DNA of 64,000 nt from Flavobacterium sp. ACN2 (GTDB lineage Bacteria > Bacteroidota > Bacteroidia > Flavobacteriales > Flavobacteriaceae), in the NCBI RefSeq assembly GCF_002303885.1, contig NZ_MRCM01000006.1, positions 208,522 through 272,521 on the forward strand, in the 5' to 3' direction. Position 1 is the stretch's first letter. The number at the start of each line of letters is the position of its first letter. A program made the position numbers and the translations under genes. Shown piece by piece: positions 34,280 through 43,053 of this stretch. The notes beneath the pieces were generated by a model that had not been told where the DNA came from, did no database searches, and was given only the letters and a program-made list of their open reading frames with translations.

Positions 34280-35461
34280 ATGAATATGAATAGAGAGAAA
34301 GTTCAAATTTTTGACACCACATTGCGAGATGGTGAACAAGTTCCAGGATGTAAGTTAGATACTAAGCAAAAATTAGTTATCGCAGAACGACTAGACAAAA
34401 TGGGAGTTGACATTATCGAAGCAGGCTTTCCTGTGTCAAGTCCGGGCGATTTTTTATCGGTCTCTGAGATTTGTAAAATTGTAGAAAATGCAACCGTCTG
34501 CGGACTTACAAGAGCCGTAAAAAACGACATTGATGTTGCAGCAGCTGCTTTAAAGCACGCTAAGAAACCAAGAATCCATACTGGAATCGGAACTTCAGAA
34601 TCTCATATACTCCACAAATTACAAACTACGCCTGAAGATATTATTGCAAGAGCAAAATTTGCTGTAGCGCATGCTAAATCTTATGTAGAAGATGTAGAAT
34701 TCTACGCAGAAGATGCAGGTAGAACAGATAATGCGTTCTTAGCTAAAGTTTGTGAAGAAGTTATTAAATCTGGAGCAACTGTATTGAATATTCCTGATAC
34801 TACTGGATACTGTCTTCCGGAAGAATACGGAGCAAAAATAAAATACTTAAAAGAAAACGTAAAAGGAATCGAAAACGTAATCCTTTCATGTCACTGTCAT
34901 AATGATTTAGGAATGGCAACTGCAAACTCAATTGCAGGAGCTATCAATGGAGCAAGACAAATAGAATGTACTATTAATGGTATTGGTGAAAGAGCTGGAA
35001 ATACTGCGCTTGAAGAAGTGGTAATGATTTTCAAACAACACCCTTACTTAAATCTAGATACAAACATTAATACAAGAGAATTGAACGAAATGAGTCGTTT
35101 GGTTTCTGAAAGTATGGGGATGATTGTGCAGCCAAATAAAGCGATTGTTGGAGCAAATGCTTTTGCACACAGTTCTGGAATTCACCAAGATGGTGTTATC
35201 AAAAATAGAGCAACTTACGAGATTATGGATCCGCTAGATGTGGGTGTAAATGAATCTTCAATCATTTTAACAGCAAGAAGCGGAAGAGCTGCTTTGGCTT
35301 ACCGTGCTAAAAAAGTGGGTTACGAATTGACAAAAACACAATTAGATATCGTTTACATTGAATTTTTGAAATTCGCTGATATTAAAAAAGAAGTGGTTGA
35401 TGCAGATATTCATCAGATTATCGAAGCTTCTAAAATAGAAGGAGAATTAATCAGAAGTTAA
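34280..35461 (+). CDS. leuA: 2-isopropylmalate synthase (short form)
   Basis: This is a Claisen-condensing enzyme of leucine synthesis, using 2-oxoisovalerate and acetyl-CoA. The 393-residue TIM barrel has [13 protein letters not shown] at the start, the metal site [13 protein letters not shown] and [16 protein letters not shown]. The usual LeuA has about 510 residues. The C-terminal allosteric domain that binds leucine is absent here, as in homocitrate-synthase-like members, so feedback inhibition may be missing. Leucine assignment rests on leuB being next and ilv genes following. Either the ATG at 34280 or at 34286 could be used. Confidence 0.88.
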   Translation: MNMNREKVQIFDTTLRDGEQVPGCKLDTKQKLVIAERLDKMGVDIIEAGFPVSSPGDFLSVSEICKIVENATVCGLTRAVKNDIDVAAAALKHAKKPRIHTGIGTSESHILHKLQTTPEDIIARAKFAVAHAKSYVEDVEFYAEDAGRTDNAFLAKVCEEVIKSGATVLNIPDTTGYCLPEEYGAKIKYLKENVKGIENVILSCHCHNDLGMATANSIAGAINGARQIECTINGIGERAGNTALEEVVMIFKQHPYLNLDTNINTRELNEMSRLVSESMGMIVQPNKAIVGANAFAHSSGIHQDGVIKNRATYEIMDPLDVGVNESSIILTARSGRAALAYRAKKVGYELTKTQLDIVYIEFLKFADIKKEVVDADIHQIIEASKIEGELIRS

Positions 35462-35521
35462 TATTTCAAAATAAGAATTTAAGGAACAATAAGGATTTAA
35501 AGACATAAAGAGCGAGAGATT

Positions 35522-36640
35522 ATGAATTTAAAAATAGCAGTTTTACCAGGAGATGGAATTGGACCTGAAGTAATTTTACAAGCTAAGAAAGCTTTGTACG
35601 CCATTGGCGAAGTGTATAATCATGAATTTGTTTTTGAGGAAGCGCTGATGGGAGCGGTTGCGATCGATAAAACAGGAAATCCGTTACCGGAACAAACACT
35701 GAATCTCTGTTTAAATACAGATGCAGTTTTGCTTGGTGCGATTGGAGATCCGAAATACGATAACAACCCAAATGCAAAGGTTCGTCCGGAGCAAGGATTA
35801 TTAAAACTGCGAAAAGAATTAGGATTGTTTGCTAATATTCGTCCTATAAAACCTTATAAAGCCTTAATTGAAGCTTCTCCTTTAAAGAGAGAAATTATTG
35901 AAGGAGCTGATTTTACCATTTTTAGAGAATTAACAGGTGGTGCTTATTTTGGAGAAAAGACACTTAATGAAGAAGGAACACACGCTTCAGATTTATGTGA
36001 ATATTCAGAAGAAGAAATTACTAGAATTACGCATTTAGCTTTTAAATCGGCACAAAAACGACGCAAAAAGCTAACAATGGTCGATAAAGCCAATGTTTTG
36101 GAGACTTCAAGGTTGTGGAGAAAAGTAGTTCAGAAAGTGAGCGAAGAGTACTCAGATGTTAAGCTTGATTTCTTATTTGTAGATAACGCAGCAATGCAGC
36201 TGATTTTAAATCCGAAACAGTTTGATGTGATTTTGACTGAGAATTTGTTTGGAGATATTTTATCAGACGAAGCAAGTGTAATTACAGGATCTATTGGTTT
36301 ATTGCCATCAGTGTCTTTAGGAGAAAAAAATGCTTTGTTTGAGCCAATTCACGGATCATATCCGCAGGCAAAAGGAAAAAACATTGCTAACCCAATTGCT
36401 TCGATTTTAGCGGCAGCGCTTTTGTTAGAACATTTTGGATTAACTAAAGAAGCTCATGTAATCTATAAAGCCGTAGAGAAAGCAATTGAATACAAAGTAG
36501 TTACAGTTGATTTGAAACCAGATTCAAAATTTGGAACAAACGAAGTAGGAGAGTTCGTTTCTAATTTTATTTTCAGCAAAGACGATTTGCTGTATTTTAA
36601 TAATGATAATGTAAGTATTGGACAATCTACAATTGTTTAA
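35522..36640 (+). CDS. leuB: 3-isopropylmalate dehydrogenase
   Basis: LeuB is the NAD-dependent oxidative decarboxylase of leucine synthesis. The 372 residues carry LPGDGIGPEV at the start, GAIGDPKYD, the substrate-binding arginines in LRKELGLFANIRP and FTIFRELTGGAYFGEK, and the metal/cofactor region LSDEASVITGSIGLLPS and EPIHGSYPQAKGKNIANP. It follows leuA by 60 bases. leuC and leuD (isomerase subunits) are not in the window. Confidence 0.95.
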   Translation: MNLKIAVLPGDGIGPEVILQAKKALYAIGEVYNHEFVFEEALMGAVAIDKTGNPLPEQTLNLCLNTDAVLLGAIGDPKYDNNPNAKVRPEQGLLKLRKELGLFANIRPIKPYKALIEASPLKREIIEGADFTIFRELTGGAYFGEKTLNEEGTHASDLCEYSEEEITRITHLAFKSAQKRRKKLTMVDKANVLETSRLWRKVVQKVSEEYSDVKLDFLFVDNAAMQLILNPKQFDVILTENLFGDILSDEASVITGSIGLLPSVSLGEKNALFEPIHGSYPQAKGKNIANPIASILAAALLLEHFGLTKEAHVIYKAVEKAIEYKVVTVDLKPDSKFGTNEVGEFVSNFIFSKDDLLYFNNDNVSIGQSTIV

Positions 36641-36722
36641 TATTTTTTGTTAAAACGTGAAGATAATAACAAGAAGTCTTTGAAATGTTGAGATTTTATT
36701 TTTTTACTTCCAGAAGTTTACT

Positions 36723-36730
36723 TACTTTTG
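36723..36730 (+). promoter_or_regulatory. ilv operon -7 element (TACTTTTG)
   Basis: An exact TAnnTTTG match 17 bases before the ilv leader ATG; transcription would start near 36737, giving a very short 5' UTR before the leader. Confidence 0.65.
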
Positions 36731-36747
36731 TGACACTAAAAAAATAA

Positions 36748-36825
36748 ATGATGCAAATCTCAATTATTATTACTTCTGTCGTTGTTGTCAATGTGATTCA
36801 CACATCTGCATCGGGAATGTTATAA
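36748..36825 (+). CDS. ilvL: Isoleucine/valine leader peptide
   Basis: This is a 25-codon ORF whose middle holds III (36763-36771) and VVVV (36778-36789), followed by VI and a single Leu at the last codon. It sits between a promoter box and an intrinsic terminator ahead of ilvDBNC. The concentration of nine or more Ile/Val codons at this position is the hallmark of branched-chain amino acid attenuation. A shorter start at the second ATG (36751) is possible. Confidence 0.92.
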   Translation: MMQISIIITSVVVVNVIHTSASGML

Positions 36826-36849
36826 ATATAATTGAAAGACTATATTACA

Positions 36850-36879
36850 AACCTTCCAAATACTGGAAGGTTTTTTTTT
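36850..36879 (+). terminator. ilv attenuator terminator
   Basis: A 9-bp stem (36850-36858 with 36864-36872) and a 5-base loop run into nine T residues, 33 bases before ilvD. A candidate antiterminator strand is GGAATGTT (36814-36821), which can pair with AACCTTCC (36850-36857) with one mismatch and overlaps the leader stop. The antiterminator is less convincing than in the his leader. Confidence 0.88.
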
Positions 36880-36911
36880 GAATAAAAAATTAAAAATTAA
36901 TAAAAGCAATA

Positions 36912-38585
36912 ATGGAATTAAATAAGTACAGCAAGACCATCACACAAGATCAAACACAGCCAGCGGCACAAGCGATGTTGTACGGAATTGGTTTAACTGA
37001 AGAAGATTTAAAGAAAGCACAAGTTGGTATTGTGAGCATGGGTTACGATGGTAACACTTGCAACATGCACCTTAATGATTTAGCAAAAGATGTTAAGAAA
37101 GGTGTTTGGGATGCGGATCTTGTCGGACTTATTTTTAATACCATTGGTGTCAGTGACGGTATTTCTAACGGAACTGAAGGTATGCGTTACTCGCTGGTTT
37201 CTAGAGATGTAATTGCAGATTCTATCGAAACTGTTGCTGGAGCGCAATGGTATGATAGTATTATTGCAATTCCTGGTTGCGATAAAAATATGCCAGGTGC
37301 ATTAATTGCAATGGGAAGATTGAATCGCCCGTCAATGATGATTTACGGTGGTTCTATTCACTCTGGAAAATGGAAAGGAGAATCTCTAAATATCGTTTCT
37401 GCTTTTGAAGCTTTAGGTAAAAAAGTAAAAGGCGAAATCACTCCAGAAGATTTTAAAGGTGTTATTCAGAATGCTTGTCCAGGGGCTGGTGCTTGTGGCG
37501 GTATGTATACTGCAAACACAATGTCTTCTGCAATCGAAGCATTAGGAATGAGCTTACCATACAGTTCTTCTAATCCTGCTTTGAGTCAAGAGAAAAGAGA
37601 CGAATGTTTGGAAGCTGGAAAAGCAATCAAAATATTATTGGAAAAAGATATCAAGCCAAGAGACATTATGACTCGTAAGGCTTTTGAAAATGCTATTACA
37701 ATCGTAGCTGTTTTAGGTGGTTCTACAAACGCGGTTATGCACTTAATTGCAATGGCACATTCTGTTGGAGTTACAATCACTTTAGATGATTTTCAAGCTA
37801 TTAACGATAGAACACCAGTATTAGCAGACATGAAACCAAGTGGTAAGTATATGATGGAAGATATCCACGAAGTTGGAGGTATTCCTTCAGTTATGAAATA
37901 CTTACTGAAAGTGGGACTTATCCACGGAGATTGTTTGACCGTAACAGGAAAAACAGTTGCAGAAAACTTAGCTTCAACTCCAGATTTACAAGACGGACAA
38001 GAAGTTATTCATGAAATTCAAAAAGCATTAAAACCAACAGGAAATATTCAGGTATTATACGGAAATCTTGCTTCTGAAGGTGCTGTGGCAAAAATCAGCG
38101 GTAAAGAAGGAGAATATTTCGAAGGACCAGCTGTTGTATTTGAAGGTGAATTTGAAGTAATTCCAGGTCTTCAAGCCGGAAAGATTAAACCAGGTAATGT
38201 AGTCGTCATCAGGGGTTGTGGGCCAAAAGGTGGTCCGGGAATGCCTGAAATGCTGAAGCCTACATCTGCGATTATTGGAGCTGGATTAGGAAGCAGTTGT
38301 GCACTAATTACAGACGGTAGATTCTCGGGCGGTTCGCACGGTTTCGTGGTAGGTCACGTTACACCAGAAGCATATGACGGTGGTGGTATTGCACTAGTAA
38401 AAGATGGAGATTTAATCGCTATCGATGCTGTGAAAAATACAATCGACCTGAAGATATCTGACGAAGAATTTGCAGCAAGAAAAGCGGCATGGGTTCAGCC
38501 GAAATTAAAAGTTGACAAAGGGGTTTTACTTAAATACGCTAGATCGGTTTCGAGTGCATCAACAGGATGTGTAACCGATAATTAA
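36912..38585 (+). CDS. ilvD: Dihydroxy-acid dehydratase
   Basis: This iron-sulfur dehydratase of the valine/isoleucine pathway has 557 residues. Cluster cysteines are visible in [16 protein letters not shown] and [16 protein letters not shown]. The C-terminal metal-substrate region includes [19 protein letters not shown]. Length and motifs match IlvD. It is the first structural gene after the attenuator. Confidence 0.97.
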   Translation: MELNKYSKTITQDQTQPAAQAMLYGIGLTEEDLKKAQVGIVSMGYDGNTCNMHLNDLAKDVKKGVWDADLVGLIFNTIGVSDGISNGTEGMRYSLVSRDVIADSIETVAGAQWYDSIIAIPGCDKNMPGALIAMGRLNRPSMMIYGGSIHSGKWKGESLNIVSAFEALGKKVKGEITPEDFKGVIQNACPGAGACGGMYTANTMSSAIEALGMSLPYSSSNPALSQEKRDECLEAGKAIKILLEKDIKPRDIMTRKAFENAITIVAVLGGSTNAVMHLIAMAHSVGVTITLDDFQAINDRTPVLADMKPSGKYMMEDIHEVGGIPSVMKYLLKVGLIHGDCLTVTGKTVAENLASTPDLQDGQEVIHEIQKALKPTGNIQVLYGNLASEGAVAKISGKEGEYFEGPAVVFEGEFEVIPGLQAGKIKPGNVVVIRGCGPKGGPGMPEMLKPTSAIIGAGLGSSCALITDGRFSGGSHGFVVGHVTPEAYDGGGIALVKDGDLIAIDAVKNTIDLKISDEEFAARKAAWVQPKLKVDKGVLLKYARSVSSASTGCVTDN

Positions 38586-38733
38586 TTACAATAACAATTT
38601 CAAAAAGCAATAACAATTACAATATCAAAAGTCAGTAGCGATTACAATAAAAAAATATAAAAGATTAATTTAAAATTGATTTTTGCTATTGCCATTGAAG
38701 TTTGATATTGAAATTGACATTGAAAAAACAATA
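38586..38733. repeat. Word-built palindrome ilvD-ilvB (CAAT words)
   Basis: The left half repeats CAATaaCAATtt-type words (38589-38648). The right half (38677-38726) contains their reverse complements (ATTGatttttgctATTGccATTG). The arms are long but imperfect. The spacing of the words drifts between 6 and 9 bases. Confidence 0.75.
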
Positions 38734-38737
38734 TACT

Positions 38738-40426
38738 ATGAAAATATCAGGGGCAGAAGCCGTTATAAGATGTTTATTAGCAGAAGGAGTAGATTTAATT
38801 TATGGTTACCCAGGTGGTGCTATAATGCCAGTTTACGACGAATTATATAAATTTCAAGATCAGTTACACCACGTTTTAGTACGTCACGAACAAGGTGCAA
38901 CACATGCAGCTCAAGGTTATGCAAGAGCTACGGGAAAAGTAGGGGTGGCAATTGCTACTTCTGGACCAGGTGCTACAAATTTAGTGACTGGTATTGCAGA
39001 TGCTCAAATCGATTCAACTCCGTTAGTATGTATTACAGGTCAGGTTGGAAGACATTTATTAGGATCTGATGCATTTCAGGAAACAGATATTATCGGAATT
39101 TCAACACCGGTTACAAAATGGAATTTTCAGGTAACTGAAGCTTCTCAAATTCCTGAAATTATTGCAAAAGCATTTTACATTGCTCGTTCTGGTCGTCCAG
39201 GGCCTGTATTGGTAGATATTACTAAAAACGCTCAATTTGATGAGTTCGAATTTAGTTATGAAAAATGTACAGGAATTAGAAGTTATGTTCCGGTTCCAAA
39301 ATTAAACTTAGATAAAGTTGCCGAAGCTGCAGCTCTAATCAATAGCGCCAAAAAACCTTTTATTGTTTTTGGACAAGGAGTTATTTTGGGTCAGGCTGAA
39401 GCTGAGTTTAAAGCGGTGATTGAAAAAGCTGGAATTCCAGCAGCATGGACAATTTTAGGACTTTCGGCTTTGCCAACAGATCATCCTCTAAACGTCGGTA
39501 TGCTTGGAATGCACGGAAATTATGCGCCAAATTTACTAACAAACGAATGTGATGTTTTAATTGCTTTCGGAATGCGTTTTGATGATCGTGTTACAGGTAA
39601 ATTAAGCACTTATGCAAAACAAGCAAAAGTAATTCACTTCGAAATTGATCCTGCGGAGGTTGATAAAAATGTGAAAACAGAAATTGCGGTTTTAGGAGAT
39701 GTAAAAGAATCTTTAGCAGCTTTGTTGCCACTTCTTGATGCAAAATCTCATGATTTATGGCACAATGAATTTAAGGAATTAAATAAAGTTGAATATGATT
39801 CAGTGATAAAAGAAGAATTAAATCCAACAAATGGTAAAGGGATTTCGATGGGAGAAACTATCGAAATGATCAACAAACATTCAAAAGGAGATGCTATTAT
39901 CGTTTCAGATGTTGGACAGCATCAAATGTTTGCTTGCCGTTATGCTAAATTCAATTCGACTAAAAGTAATATTACTTCTGGCGGATTAGGAACTATGGGA
40001 TTCGCATTGCCTGCTGCAATTGGAGCAAAAATGGGAAAACCAGAGCGTGAAGTAGTAGCGATTATTGGTGATGGAGGCTTCCAAATGACAATTCAGGAAC
40101 TTGGAACTATTTTCCAAACTCAAGTTCCAGTTAAGATTGTTATTCTAAACAATGAATTCTTAGGAATGGTTCGTCAATGGCAGGAATTATTCTTTGATAA
40201 CAGATATGCTTCAACAAAAATGATTAATCCAAATTTCATTGCAATTGCCGAAGGATATTATATCAAATCTAAAAAAGTTACACAGCGTGAAGATCTAGAT
40301 GCAGCGGTCGCTGAGATGCTGGCATCAAAAGATTCATACTTCTTAGAAGTTGTAGTCGAAAAAGAAAACAACGTTTTCCCAATGATTCCAACAGGAGCTT
40401 GTGTGTCAGAAATTAGATTAAGTTAA
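38738..40426 (+). CDS. ilvB: Acetolactate synthase, large subunit
   Basis: This ThDP/FAD enzyme forms acetolactate and acetohydroxybutyrate. With ATG 38738 (MKISGAEAVIRCLL) it has 562 residues. The catalytic glutamate is in VLVRHEQGATHAAQGYAR, and the ThDP-metal motif is IGDGGFQMTIQELGT...VILNN. The upstream in-frame codon at 38702 lies in the repeat and is rejected. The small subunit gene follows. Confidence 0.97.
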   Translation: MKISGAEAVIRCLLAEGVDLIYGYPGGAIMPVYDELYKFQDQLHHVLVRHEQGATHAAQGYARATGKVGVAIATSGPGATNLVTGIADAQIDSTPLVCITGQVGRHLLGSDAFQETDIIGISTPVTKWNFQVTEASQIPEIIAKAFYIARSGRPGPVLVDITKNAQFDEFEFSYEKCTGIRSYVPVPKLNLDKVAEAAALINSAKKPFIVFGQGVILGQAEAEFKAVIEKAGIPAAWTILGLSALPTDHPLNVGMLGMHGNYAPNLLTNECDVLIAFGMRFDDRVTGKLSTYAKQAKVIHFEIDPAEVDKNVKTEIAVLGDVKESLAALLPLLDAKSHDLWHNEFKELNKVEYDSVIKEELNPTNGKGISMGETIEMINKHSKGDAIIVSDVGQHQMFACRYAKFNSTKSNITSGGLGTMGFALPAAIGAKMGKPEREVVAIIGDGGFQMTIQELGTIFQTQVPVKIVILNNEFLGMVRQWQELFFDNRYASTKMINPNFIAIAEGYYIKSKKVTQREDLDAAVAEMLASKDSYFLEVVVEKENNVFPMIPTGACVSEIRLS

Positions 40427-40440
40427 TAAAAAGGTTTCAG

Positions 40441-40492
40441 GTTTCAAGTTTCATGTTCCAAGTTCAACAACTTGAAACCTGAAACTTGAAAC
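40441..40492. repeat. Word-built palindrome ilvB-ilvN (GTTTCA words)
   Basis: Arms 40441-40464 and 40469-40492 pair over 24 bases with two mismatches and a 4-base loop, a very tight hairpin inside the ilv transcript. Extra GTTTCAG words extend the left side. Confidence 0.9.
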
Positions 40493-40512
40493 AAATAAAA
40501 CTAAAAAAACAA

Positions 40513-41034
40513 ATGGAAGATAAAACATTTACCATATCGGTATACTCAGAAAATAATGTGGGTTTGTTAAATAGAATATCTGGAATATTCTTAAAGCGTC
40601 ACATTAATATATTAAGTCTAAATGTTTCAGAATCAGAAATAGAGAATGTTTCAAGATTTATTATCGTAGTAAATACGACAGAAAAATGGGTTCAGAATAT
40701 TGTAGGCCAGATTGAAAAACAAATTGAAGTTATAAAAGCATTTTATCATACAGATGAAGAGACTATTTTCTTAGAAAATGCTTTGTTTAAAATCGCTTCA
40801 AGTTTGTTATTTGACGAAAAGCAAATTCAGAATATCATCAAAGAAAGCCAGTCTACAATTGTAACGGTTTCTCGTGATTTCTTCGTGATTTCAAAATCAG
40901 GAAGACGTTCTGAAATTGAGGAATTATACCAAAAGTTCAAACCATACGGAATTATGCAGTTTGTGCGTTCGGGAAGAATATCAGTTTCTAAACAAAAAAT
41001 GGAGATTTCTACATTGTTAGAATCCTTTAAATAA
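40513..41034 (+). CDS. ilvN: Acetolactate synthase, small regulatory subunit
   Basis: This is the regulatory subunit of acetolactate synthase. An N-terminal ACT domain (about residues 1-80; FTISVYSENNVGLLNRISGIFLKRHINI) binds the feedback amino acid. A C-terminal ALS-type domain follows. With the ATG at 40513 (MEDKTF) it has 173 residues, within the normal range. The TTG at 40486 is inside the repeat and is rejected. Confidence 0.93.
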   Translation: MEDKTFTISVYSENNVGLLNRISGIFLKRHINILSLNVSESEIENVSRFIIVVNTTEKWVQNIVGQIEKQIEVIKAFYHTDEETIFLENALFKIASSLLFDEKQIQNIIKESQSTIVTVSRDFFVISKSGRRSEIEELYQKFKPYGIMQFVRSGRISVSKQKMEISTLLESFK

Positions 41035-41093
41035 TAATCTTAGTTATATAAAATCAATATTAAAATTTCATTTCATTAAATATTAAAACAAAA

Positions 41094-42563
41094 ATGGCAA
41101 ATTATTTCAATACATTACCACTTAGATTACAATTAGAACAATTAGGAGTTTGCGAATTTATGGAGCAATCTGAATTTGCAGACGGAATTGCAGCATTGGC
41201 TGGAAAAAAAGTTGTAATTGTTGGTTGTGGAGCACAAGGTTTGAATCAAGGTTTAAACATGAGAGATTCTGGTTTAGACATTTCTTATGCATTGCGTGCT
41301 GATGCAATTGCAGAAAAAAGAGCTTCTTATAAAAATGCAACTGAAAATGGTTTTACGGTAGGAACTTACGAAGAATTGATTCCAACTGCAGATTTAGTTT
41401 GTAACCTTACACCAGACAAACAGCATACTGCTGTGGTAACTGCTATTATGCCATTAATGAAACAGGGATCTACTTTGTCTTACTCTCACGGATTCAACAT
41501 TGTAGAAGAAGGAATGCAGATTCGTAAAGACATCACTGTAATTATGTGTGCTCCTAAATGTCCAGGTTCTGAGGTACGTGAAGAGTACAAAAGAGGATTT
41601 GGAGTTCCAACTCTTATCGCTGTTCACCCAGAAAATGATCCAAACGGATTTGGTTTAGATCAAGCAAAAGCTTACGCTGTAGCAACTGGAGGACACAGAG
41701 CAGGAGTTTTAAGATCATCTTTCGTAGCTGAAGTAAAATCAGATTTAATGGGTGAGCAAACTATTCTTTGTGGTTTATTGCAAACAGGATCTATTTTATG
41801 TTTCGACAAAATGGTTGAAAAAGGAATTGATGCTGCATATGCTTCTAAATTAATCCAATACGGATGGGAAACTATCACTGAAGCTTTGAAACACGGTGGT
41901 ATTACAAATATGATGGATCGTTTAAATAATCCTTCAAAAATCGAAGCTTACGAATTAGCTGAAGAATTAAAAGATATCATGCGTCCATTATTCCAAAAAC
42001 ACCAAGACGATATCATTTCTGGAGAATTCTCTAGAACGATGATGGCTGACTGGGCTAATGACGATGTTAACTTATTGAAATGGAGAGCTGCAACAGGAGA
42101 AACTAACTTCGAAAAAACAGCTCCACAAGAAGCTCCAATCTCAGAGCAAGAATATTTTGACAATGGTGTATTAATGATTGCAATGGTAAAAGCTGGTGTT
42201 GAGTTAGCTTTTGAAACAATGACAGAAGCTGGAATCATCGAAGAATCTGCTTATTACGAGTCATTACACGAATTGCCATTAATTGCAAACACAATTGCAA
42301 GAAAGAAATTGTTTGAAATGAACCGTGTAATTTCTGATACTGCTGAGTACGGATGTTACTTATTTGATCATGCATGTAAGCCATTATTGACTGAATTCAT
42401 GAAAAAAGTAGAAACTAATATTATTGGTAAACCATTTTCAACATCAAACGGAGTTGATAATGCAGTATTGATCGCTGTAAACAAAGAAATTCGTCAACAC
42501 CCTATCGAAGAAGTAGGTGCTTGGTTGAGAGAGTCTATGACAGCAATGAAAAAAATTGGATAA
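41094..42563 (+). CDS. ilvC: Ketol-acid reductoisomerase (class II)
   Basis: This NADPH- and Mg-dependent enzyme isomerises and reduces acetolactate. The 489 residues identify the long class II form, with a duplicated C-terminal knotted domain like E. coli IlvC. The Rossmann motif is [21 protein letters not shown]. The catalytic region includes [21 protein letters not shown] and [12 protein letters not shown]. It is the last gene of the ilv operon. Confidence 0.97.
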   Translation: MANYFNTLPLRLQLEQLGVCEFMEQSEFADGIAALAGKKVVIVGCGAQGLNQGLNMRDSGLDISYALRADAIAEKRASYKNATENGFTVGTYEELIPTADLVCNLTPDKQHTAVVTAIMPLMKQGSTLSYSHGFNIVEEGMQIRKDITVIMCAPKCPGSEVREEYKRGFGVPTLIAVHPENDPNGFGLDQAKAYAVATGGHRAGVLRSSFVAEVKSDLMGEQTILCGLLQTGSILCFDKMVEKGIDAAYASKLIQYGWETITEALKHGGITNMMDRLNNPSKIEAYELAEELKDIMRPLFQKHQDDIISGEFSRTMMADWANDDVNLLKWRAATGETNFEKTAPQEAPISEQEYFDNGVLMIAMVKAGVELAFETMTEAGIIEESAYYESLHELPLIANTIARKKLFEMNRVISDTAEYGCYLFDHACKPLLTEFMKKVETNIIGKPFSTSNGVDNAVLIAVNKEIRQHPIEEVGAWLRESMTAMKKIG

Positions 42564-42580
42564 TTAAAAAAATTGGGAAT

Positions 42581-42608
42581 TCCCGCAGAATTCGATTTTG
42601 CGGGATTT
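42581..42608 (+). terminator. Probable terminator of the ilv operon
   Basis: TCCCGCA (42581-42587) pairs with TGCGGGA (42599-42605) around an 11-base loop, 18 bases after the ilvC stop. The T-run is short (TTT), so it may also allow read-through into the candidate RNA region. Confidence 0.65.
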
Positions 42609-42898
42609 GCACTGTATCAATGATTTGTAATATTTTGAATTAGTAAGCACTTATTAAGATAAAAGATATAGATGCATATTGCATTCACTTAACTTCTGTG
42701 AGAGAGTTAAGTGAAGCGGATCCCTAATAATGGGGTATATTTATAAAATATACTTGTTGAAATTTCTGTTTTAATTAATAATGATGCTGCTATTTTCAAA
42801 ATAGAGAAAAGTCTCGCAGTGCGGTTTGCAAAAAATTAATTGTTATTGAAATTTGTTAAATTAAAAAAGGCATAATATCTATTTATTATGCCTTTTTT
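42609..42898 (+). ncRNA. Candidate structured RNA between ilvC and acs
   Basis: The 490-bp gap has no convincing ORF but holds several stems in series: a 10-bp stem 42685-42694/42705-42714, an 8-bp stem 42735-42742/42746-42753, and a compound hairpin around 42790-42816. There is also a possible closing helix GCACTG (42609-42614) with CAGTGC (42817-42822). It ends in a 14-bp intrinsic terminator (42864-42897). No exact TAnnTTTG box precedes it; the 5' end is uncertain. It could be a small RNA or an acs leader. I cannot match it by eye to a known family; 6S RNA is one possibility to test. Confidence 0.4.
42864..42898. terminator. Strong intrinsic terminator upstream of acs
   Basis: A 14-bp stem (42864-42877 with 42884-42897) with A-run and T-run flanks. 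No annotated gene ends just before it, which is the main argument that the preceding region is transcribed as its own RNA. Confidence 0.9.
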
Positions 42899-43053
42899 GC
42901 CTTAAGTGCCAATAAAAAATAAAGGATTTAAAATAATTTCAGATAATTATCATATTTTATTAAATAAATGTTTTTTTTTAATGAAATTTATGAATTAAAT
43001 TATTTCACGGATACGTTCAGATTTAATACATTTATAAAAAAATTCAACAAACG

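Noticed and set aside
42781..42804. Seven-codon ORF (MMLLFSK) in the candidate RNA region
   Set aside because: It is too short and has no control codons matching a nearby pathway; it overlaps a hairpin and is probably chance.
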